Source: Aplidium turbinatum (taxonomy: Eukaryota; Chordata; Ascidiacea; Aplousobranchia; Polyclinidae). Taken from it: a stretch of 64,000 nt of DNA. Under the pieces are notes generated by a model. The model was given only the letters and a program-made list of their open reading frames with translations. It was not told the origin of the DNA and searched no databases. Position 1 is the stretch's first letter; each line of letters begins with the position of its first letter. This document shows, piece by piece, positions 58,011 through 64,000 of this stretch. The position numbers and the translations under genes were made by a program. The stretch lies in contig OU964932.1 of NCBI GenBank assembly GCA_918807975.1, forward strand, positions 19,313,501-19,377,500. The letters run 5' to 3'.

Positions 58011-58207
58011 TAGATTTACTAATGTTCAGCGAAACATTTTGTTTCGACTTAAGATAAAACAAAGATGTTGTTTTGAATGTATAATCGGCTGCTTTGACGT
58101 CTCTGAAAAACGAAATTGGTTAATAGCGTGGCCTAGAGTAGTCGCGATTTGTAGATTTTTACAAGACAAATACCGGTCATTGACTTTTCTTAACTGATAT
58201 TTTTCAG

Positions 58208-58310
58208 ATTTGGCGTTGGGAAACGAAGTATGGAAAATAAAATCCTTGAAGAAGCTTCCCACCTAAATGAAGCGATTAGAAATCAAAATGGGAAACTATT
58301 TGACATTTCT
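58208..58310 (+). CDS. Right P450 exon 3
   Basis: 103 nt: [20 protein letters not shown] then EAIRNQNGKLFDIS. Donor TTTCT|gtgagg. Confidence 0.92.
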
Positions 58311-58369
58311 GTGAGGTTTTGTGCCACATGATGAAGATTAATGACATGATTTATACATAAATGATATAT

Positions 58370-58515
58370 ATTAAACAATACTAAAACCTCTACAGCCTGT
58401 TTCACCCTAAAAAGAGGTTCATCAAAAGGCCCTTATTCAAATTAAAGACCTTCTGATGATTTCCTTTTTAGGGTGAAACAGGCTGTAAAGGTTTTAGAAA
58501 GTAATAACTATATTT
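58370..58515. mobile_element. Palindromic MITE (copy in right arm)
   Basis: Arms TACAGCCTGTTTCACCCTAA and TTAGGGTGAAACAGGCTGTA around about 55 bases. Same site as 6795-6945. Confidence 0.8.
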
Positions 58516-59090
58516 GATGCAATTAATATATATAATAATTTTATTATTATTTATTAGCATCAGACAAGAATGTCCATATTCAAATCACACAAAAAAGTGA
58601 AACACAAAATTAAAAGCATAGACTACAGTAGTATACAACGAGCTGTGGAGAAAAGTATTTGAAATGATATTACGATTTTATTTTGTTTATAAGATACAAC
58701 CAATCAGTAAGATATGACGTAAGCAAACGATGGCTGATATCTTTGTACAACGCTTGGTCTGACACAGGTTTTCCATTAAGTTGCTGAAAAAAATCTGAAT
58801 CTAGTAGTATTGCAAGTACAGTAAGTAGGCTTACTGATTGCACATGACTGGAAAACTGCGTTCTGAAAGCTAGTGACCTACCGCCATTACCATAAAGAAC
58901 TCGCAGTATCAAGCTAAAACAGATCGTTTGTATCTACACTTGTGAAATATACAACGATCATGCTGCTAAAAGAGAAACTCAATCTATCTCCGATACATTA
59001 AAATAATTTTAACAAAACAGAACAGCTGTGTTTTTGAAGAAAAATACAAGTTATCTCTTTTTTCCCTTTGTCTCTCTTTATCTTCATCTC
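58516..59090. other. Intron 3 sequence with empty MITE site
   Basis: Mirror of the region around 6500-6790 and 5945-6004. It has the unoccupied target of the left MITE 6005-6505 near 58810. Confidence 0.6.
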
Positions 59091-59345
59091 GTCCGCCCCG
59101 ATAGCTCAGTTGGTTAGCGCGTGACTTCGTGAACGAAGAAGCGTCAAGATCAAGCGGCACTGGTTCGACTCTCGGGATGTGCGCTTGAGCAACGTATTCT
59201 AAGGACTGCCCTCCATTCAGCAATAAGACTTCAACAATCGGAAACTTTACTCTGTCAATCTCGGTAACCGGCCCTGCGTCAAAAGCCTCTACAAGTATGC
59301 GAAACTACCAGGAATGAGTTTAACCAATCAAGGCTTTGTCAGTCC
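59091..59345 (+). repeat. tRNA-derived SINE (family 1), best preserved copy
   Basis: Head GCCCCGATAGCTCAGTTGGT TAGCGCG, B-box GGTTCGACTC, then 'ccattcagcaataagacttcaacaatcgg' and 'caagtatgcgaaactaccagg'. The nearest real tRNA class cannot be told because the anticodon arm is rearranged. Confidence 0.85.
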
Positions 59346-59534
59346 GAGGATAAACATTCAAAAAGCAACCAACCAACTTGTTGTAGTTTCTTTTTGTTTC
59401 TGACCATCACAGCGAAAAAATATATATGCCAAACCTAGCAGAGGTCTAGAAAAAGGTAGAAAAAACAAAAAAATTCACTGGTTGCTAATGGCTTGGTTTG
59501 CAATTATCGTGTACACCTTAAACCTTCATCTCAG

Positions 59535-59644
59535 AGTTTTCTCTATAATGCTGTATCAAACAACATCTGCAACATTATTTTTGGGAAGCGGTTTCGCTAT
59601 GACGACGAAAATTTCAAGGAAATGATGCATCGGCTGTCGCGAAG
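59535..59644 (+). CDS. Right P450 exon 4
   Basis: 110 nt: [20 protein letters not shown] then RYDDENFKEMMHRLSR. Confidence 0.92.
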
Positions 59645-60045
59645 GTGAGGAAAACTTGGACAATATTTGTAAATTATTTTATGGCAAAATTACTGATTGC
59701 TTGAAGAATTCTTAATCCTTTCCTTTGACAGTTCTCCATACTATTGTACAGCACAGTAGTTCGTGCATAGGCTGCAATAATTGCAACTCAGATTTGGGTC
59801 GCGCTTAAAAAAGTTTGAGAGCCACTGGGCTACATAAACGCTTTAAATTATTGACGCAGGCCATTTTACTGACGCATTACTGATCAAGACTGATAAAGTG
59901 AAGCTTCTGCTTGTTGAAGTATTGTTGTCTGTAGACTATTCCATTTTGTAGGTGCCGCTGAATACAGAGGCCAGTGCCGGTCTTAGGGTATTTCGGGCCC
60001 TGTGCGAAATATGCTTTGCGGGCCCCAATGACAATCATCCAATTC

Positions 60046-60605
60046 AGTAGCGTAGCCTCAAGGTATATTTGAAAGGGGAGTGGGTGGTTTGGCGGTCGGC
60101 GGGCGAAGCCTGACGGCGTGACCGCCGAAGGCGACAACCAGTGGCGGGGGGTCTGGGGGGCCACCCTCAGAAAATTTAGAAAAATTTCTTTGAATTTGAG
60201 GCATTCTGAGAGCATGTTCAACAAAAATTTGGGTATGAATATAACTGGGAAATGGTGCTGTGGCATAGCAAAAGGATAAGATCATGCTTTCCTTGGCATT
60301 TTTCGGAAATAAAGCTTATATGTCTCTATGTTGAGTCCGGATGCAACCTATTTCGTCCCCTGAAAAATTCTTACCCCGATTTCGTACCCTGAAATCGGAG
60401 TAACAAAATCAAATTTCGACCTATTTCGTCCCTTGAAAAGATCGAGAGAAACTTTGAAATGTTTGCGGCAATTCCGATCAGCGACTTCGGCTCTGTTGCT
60501 TTTTTTTTCTCGATCTTTTCAGGGTACGAAATAGGTTGCACCGGATGAGTCTCTATTTTTTCTTGTTGCTAATTCCTCTGTTGAATTTTTCCATTGGTAA
60601 TGACA
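60046..60605. mobile_element. GTAGCC-family MITE, truncated (copy 3)
   Basis: Begins CAGTAGCGTAGCCTCAAGG and shares the 'ggggggtctggggggcc' block and the following AT-rich tract with 50816-51679. The far terminus is missing. Confidence 0.75.
60333..60547. mobile_element. Small MITE with CGGATGCAACCTATTTCGT ends
   Basis: Inverted ends TGCAACCTATTTCGTCCC (left) and TGCAACCTATTTCGTACCC (from the right). It interrupts the phrase 'gtctctatg..ttgttgctaattcc' that is unbroken at 51086-51115. TCTCTAT occurs on both sides as a likely target copy. Confidence 0.8.
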
Positions 60606-60930
60606 AAATTACTGCGTTTTCTGAGTAAATTGCGGGCCCCCTAATTTGCGGGGCCTGTGCGATCGCACGGTTTGCACATCCCAAAGACCGGCACTGCAGA
60701 GGCAGAACTATATCTCTGAAGTGCGTTGCTCAAGCTCACACCCCGAGAGTTAAATCAACGTTTCCTATTCTTGTATTTCCGACAAACCCTTCGACATATT
60801 TATGTGAGGACTGGGTTGTCCAGACAAACAAATATTTATTTTAGTTAGGCTACTAGTTTTAGCTTTCAAGACAAATTGTTGAATGTGATTGTCACTGCAC
60901 TTGCAGATATTAAAACTGTGATTTTTGCAG

Positions 60931-61052
60931 TTTCAATGATCCGACTTCGAATATTATGAATGCAATCATGATCTTTGCTCCGGTATTCATGAAAATACCT
61001 CCGTTTTCCTGGCATAGCCGCCGCGTAAAGGAAGATTTTAAAGTCATTTATC
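60931..61052 (+). CDS. Right P450 exon 5
   Basis: 122 nt: FNDPTSNIMNAIMIFAPVFM then KIPPFSWHSRRVKEDFKVIY. Gly of the left copy (PGFM) is Val here. Confidence 0.92.
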
Positions 61053-61887
61053 GTAAGAGAGTCTCTGTATTTAGTTCTGTTGGGTTAAGTTCTATATTAA
61101 GTTCTGTTCTGTTGATGTATATTCATGACGATGTGCCGTCGCCAAGCAGAAGGTTGGCTGTCATTTGCTTTCATAGACTACTTCCGATTTCTTCCGCTAT
61201 TCTTTTTGCTTCTCCAATACTTGACACGTCAGCCCACTGTTGTGCATCATTTCCCCGAGTTTGTCTCCTTCCCCCGCACCTCTTTCTTTCCATCACACTT
61301 TCAACAGCTAATAATATTGATGCAGCCTAGCTTGCAATCCCCTCAAAACATATCAGCGAATTTCATCTTTTGTTTTACTGATCTACCTTTCCCATCTACC
61401 TTGTTAAAATAACATTCGAATTAATTGAATTCCTAGCAGAAAAATTGGCCTATATCTGATCACTGCCAATGCAGGAACTTTACATAAATTATTATTATCA
61501 AGGCTCTTCTCAGCCTAAGACTGACTCAATTTCAGTCAATGGAAACTTGAACTCGATTTGGAACGCTTACTGTTGCTACCGGAACTTTTTAAGATCGTAA
61601 AGTTACCACAGATGTCATGAGTTTTCGGACACACTTGTTCCGGAACCTTTAATCAATGCAGTGCTCAGCCTATCTTTAAGTAAAAAATAGTTTAAGTCCG
61701 GTAGATACAAGCCCTAGCGTAGCTGAAATAATTCGGCTCTGCTATTGAATAACGCTAAGAAAGTTGTAGATTTATAAAGTAAGCGCGGCCGCAGTCTTGA
61801 AGTAAAGGTGATTTAGTATAGCTCCGACACTGAAGGGACTGGTGATTGAAAGCTAGGTCATAACGAGCCACGTTTTGTCATCAACAG
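61053..61887. other. Intron 5, nothing recognised
   Basis: Mirror of 2438-3209 and 4268-4350. The empty target ATGACGAT is at 61125-61132. Frames at 61125-61412 are unlike any known protein. Confidence 0.6.
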
Positions 61888-62003
61888 AAATGGTTGATAA
61901 AATAGTGCAACAACACGAACAAACATTTGATGAAGGTGATATCAGAGATTTCATTGATGCTTATATTGTCGAAATGAGGAAAAAAGATGACCCCAGCTAT
62001 TCA
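61888..62003 (+). CDS. Right P450 exon 6
   Basis: 116 nt: [20 protein letters not shown] then FIDAYIVEMRKKDDPSYS. Five residues differ from the left copy. Confidence 0.92.
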
Positions 62004-62562
62004 GTAAGTTCTAGTCCAAAGTTTTACATTTTGAACTTACATGTCATTCTTGATACTCAAAGCATTTCATTCTGTTGTGGTTGATTGTTGGAATAATATT
62101 TTCGAAGCGTTTTTTTGTTTTGTCTCGAAGCAAAATTCCTAGATCCCCAGCGATGGGGCAAAGCGGGACATATTTCTGAATATTGATATTTCGATTCATG
62201 ATTAACACTAGCAATGTCACGCTTAAGCAACGTAAAACTATCAAAAAATACTTTCGTTTAACTTCAAAATTATTAAATTCAGGCAAAATTCGACGGTTCG
62301 GTATAATCACGTCTTTCTCTGTTACCGTCTCGCTTTGCTCCGTCTTACCGTAAGTTTTAAAATATAAAACCAACAACAATGTAGCTTTTTTGCATTTAAC
62401 AAATGCTGGCATTTGCACAACAATCTAACCTCTTAGCGTCAGTGGTTTAGAAACGATTCCGCTATAGCGTCTTCAGCTTATTCAAATAGTAGACCAAGTA
62501 GGCCATTTTCCTTAGAGTTTTATCTACGCGAACTACGTTTCTAATAAAGTATTTTCGTGCAG
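62004..62562. other. Intron 6, mirrored in left arm
   Basis: Matches 1768-2321 inverted. No gene. Confidence 0.6.
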
Positions 62563-62707
62563 AAAATCCAGCTGGTGCACTATGTGCGAGATCTTTTTTT
62601 AGGAGGTACAGATACCACGACTAACACGCTGTACTGGAGCATGCTGTGTCTGATTCATTATCCTGAAACACAACAAGAACTGCGCAAAGAAGTTATGGAA
62701 GTATTGG
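62563..62707 (+). CDS. Right P450 exon 7 (I-helix)
   Basis: 145 nt: RDLFLGGTDTTTNTLYWSML then CLIHYPETQQELRKEVMEVL. Confidence 0.92.
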
Positions 62708-62787
62708 GTAAATACGAATAGAGCCTGCTTTGCACGAATAAAGACTTTCTGGTCTATTTTGTGTCGTAAACTGCTGTCATAACAAAG

Positions 62788-63047
62788 CGGAGAAGGGTGT
62801 CCGACGTTTTTTCGTAAATAGTTGTTCGTAAAACAATTGTTCGTAAACAATTGTTCATAAAACAATTGTTCGTAAATTTAATTCTTTTTAAAACAATGTT
62901 CATAAAGCATTTCTTCGTGCATGCAATTGAGAATTGATGTATACCAACAAATGCTTTACGAAGAATTGTTTTAGGGATTTAATTTTACCAACAACTGCTT
63001 ACGAACAATTGTTTTACGAACAACTGTTTATGTCAACCTTAGATAGT
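62788..63047. mobile_element. Fold-back element, right arm only
   Basis: Both ends carry AGTTGTTCGTAAAACAATTG in opposite orientation, with further 'cgtaaacaattgttc' reiterations between. The left arm (complement near 1545) joins the flanking words GCGGAGAA and CCTTAGATAG with only a few bases between. Confidence 0.85.
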
Positions 63048-63195
63048 TTTCGTTTCATTACTTTTGTTTTCGTTGTGTTATGTTTGTGGTATGACAAGTA
63101 GCTTAGACAGCAACCATGCAGCAGAGGTTGCAAAACTATTCCTTTCAAAACTAGCAGCTTTCTGTAATTTTTTATGACATTATTTGTGTCGTCAG

Positions 63196-63359
63196 GTCGT
63201 AATGGAGTAATTACCATGTCCAAAAAACCTGACATGCCTTACACTAATGCCTTTGTCGAAGAACTGTATCGATTTCGTACCTTGGCACCCCTTGGTATTG
63301 TACATACTCCAAACGAAGATGCTGAGTTAAACGGATATATCATACCGAAAGATACAGTG
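63196..63359 (+). CDS. Right P450 exon 8 (K-helix)
   Basis: 164 nt: [20 protein letters not shown] then [20 protein letters not shown]. Donor GTG|gtaagt. Confidence 0.92.
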
Positions 63360-63387
63360 GTAAGTGTTAACTTCCCTCTAAATCAGA

Positions 63388-64000
63388 GGTTTTTGAACTT
63401 TTTGAGCTGTGCCCCCTTGACGTCACTTGTAAAACTTGATGCCCCCCCTCCTCGTCTTGCTCATTCAAGTTATAAATTAAAATACATACATTTGACATGT
63501 TTTGGATTTTAAAACAAACAAAGTTTATTTTCCATCATACAGAAATCAAAATATTTTGTTAGTGGTTGATCACATCTTGCAAGTGCAGAAAATCTTCGAA
63601 AATCATCTTCGTTATCGGCAAATTACTTTGAAGCAAGATAGGCTGATGTTCAGTAAAAATGAAACAAAAAAGAAGTTGTTTGCTGATACGATAGTCAAGC
63701 AAAGTCCTGTGGTTTCATTCAAATATCCAAAAATGTCATGTCTTACAAAAATAGTGTGAGAAAAAAACAAGACAAAGAGGAAAAACACACCTATGCAAAA
63801 ACTACAACAAAAAAGTAAAGGCAAAACTAGGTCATACTATCAGTCAATAATCGTGACACACGGTGAGGTGTTACCAGCATTTCTGTTCACGACTTGCACA
63901 AAACAGTAGCATAGCTTACTTGTACAACCACCTATCACCTTTGCATCTCCCCATTCCCAAGAGACTCTTTCAGGCCCGTAACTAGCTTGAAGCACTAGGG
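63388..64000. mobile_element. hAT-type MITE start running off the window edge
   Basis: CAGAGGTTTTTGAACTTTTT at 63385-63404 resembles the terminus at 44745 and the word CAGAGGATTTTAAACTTTTT (complement) next to left exon 8. A 'gccccccctcctcg' block follows. The other end was not found before 64000, so extent is uncertain. Confidence 0.45.

Larger units (their letters stand above)
59972..60696. mobile_element. hAT MITE, right arm only, with further insertions
   Basis: 725 bp. Termini CAGTGCCGGTCTTAGGG and (inverted) CAGTGCCGGTCTTTGGG. Flanked by CAGAGGC on both sides (59965-59971 and 60697-60703). It splits a SINE family 1 copy (59870-59971 and 60697-60770) that is whole in the left arm. Inside lies a truncated GTAGCC-family MITE (from 60046) and within that a small MITE (about 60333-60547). 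Confidence 0.9.
47485..63359 (+). pseudogene. Cytochrome P450, CYP2-clan type, exons 1-8 (right-arm gene, stop in exon 1)
   Basis: Exons 47485-47751, 56363-56508, 58208-58310, 59535-59644, 60931-61052, 61888-62003, 62563-62707 and 63196-63359, with the same lengths as in the left arm. Exons 2-8 are open with good splice sites and keep [31 protein letters not shown] and EELYRFRT. In exon 1 codon 76 is TAA where the left copy has AAA (Lys), after VRLGS. A full product is therefore not expected unless the base is a sequencing error or a polymorphism. Exon 9 with the haem cysteine would be beyond 64000. Otherwise well preserved, so loss is recent. Confidence 0.88.
46541..64000 (+). repeat. Right arm of large inverted duplication
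   Basis: Mirror copy of 1-20503. Landmark pairs are exon 1 (47485 with 19100), exon 2 (56363 with 8004), exon 5 (60931 with 4472) and exon 8 (63196 with 1368). The arm continues past base 64000. An assembly join of two divergent haplotypes in opposite orientation is the main alternative to a genuine palindromic duplication. Confidence 0.9.

Noticed and set aside
59091-59190. Possible tRNA gene with good A and B boxes (also at 8089, 38640, 5944 and 56278)
   Set aside because: The anticodon arm and variable region are not normal, the acceptor stem does not close, and the same head plus tail recurs at several sites. These are tRNA-derived SINEs.

Overview
This window is AT-rich animal DNA with split genes, long introns and a dense load of transposable elements. 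The only host genes I can recognise are cytochrome P450 genes of CYP2-clan type. The organism is not certain. The gene style, intron sizes, very common hAT/MITE insertions and tRNA-derived SINEs suggest a metazoan, probably a marine invertebrate (a tunicate is plausible, but nothing here proves it).

Layout: the window is a large inverted duplication. Bases 1-20503 (left arm) and 46541-64000 (right arm) are reverse-complement copies around a spacer of about 26 kb. Each arm carries the first eight exons of one P450 gene, on the - strand in the left arm (1205-19100) and on the + strand in the right arm (47485-63359). Exon 9 of both genes lies outside the window. The left copy is open throughout; the right copy has one in-frame stop in exon 1. 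The spacer holds a complete nine-exon P450 gene (33586-43160, 496 codons) and, upstream of it, the last two exons of another P450 (27900-31066) whose 5' part is missing. All four share the same exon lengths and splice phases, so they are tandem and inverted paralogues of one family.

Mobile DNA fills the introns and intergenic parts. In the left arm there is a 5.2-kb piggyBac element between TTAA sites (8260-13479), several hAT elements and MITEs with 8-bp target duplications, a fold-back element and a GIY-YIG retroelement fragment. In the spacer there is a 3 x 580-bp tandem repeat, a hAT remnant (22374-23824), a 23-bp palindromic minisatellite with higher-order structure (26430-27170), a pogo/Tigger remnant (31393-32390), a ZBED5-like hAT in an intron of the intact P450 (36551-37905) and a TTGA microsatellite. 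In the right arm there is a three-level nest of hAT elements, each with a perfect 8-bp target duplication (49865-55521 > 50761-54356 > 50816-51679).

Because the arms are copies of each other, many insertions in one arm can be checked against an empty site in the other. This dates them after the duplication and confirms their ends. The three tRNA-derived SINE copies and a palindromic MITE occur at matching places in both arms and so are older. The P450s are expected to act as haem monooxygenases in the endoplasmic reticulum membrane; substrates cannot be read from sequence. I saw no convincing LTR retrovirus, Polinton or toxin gene.
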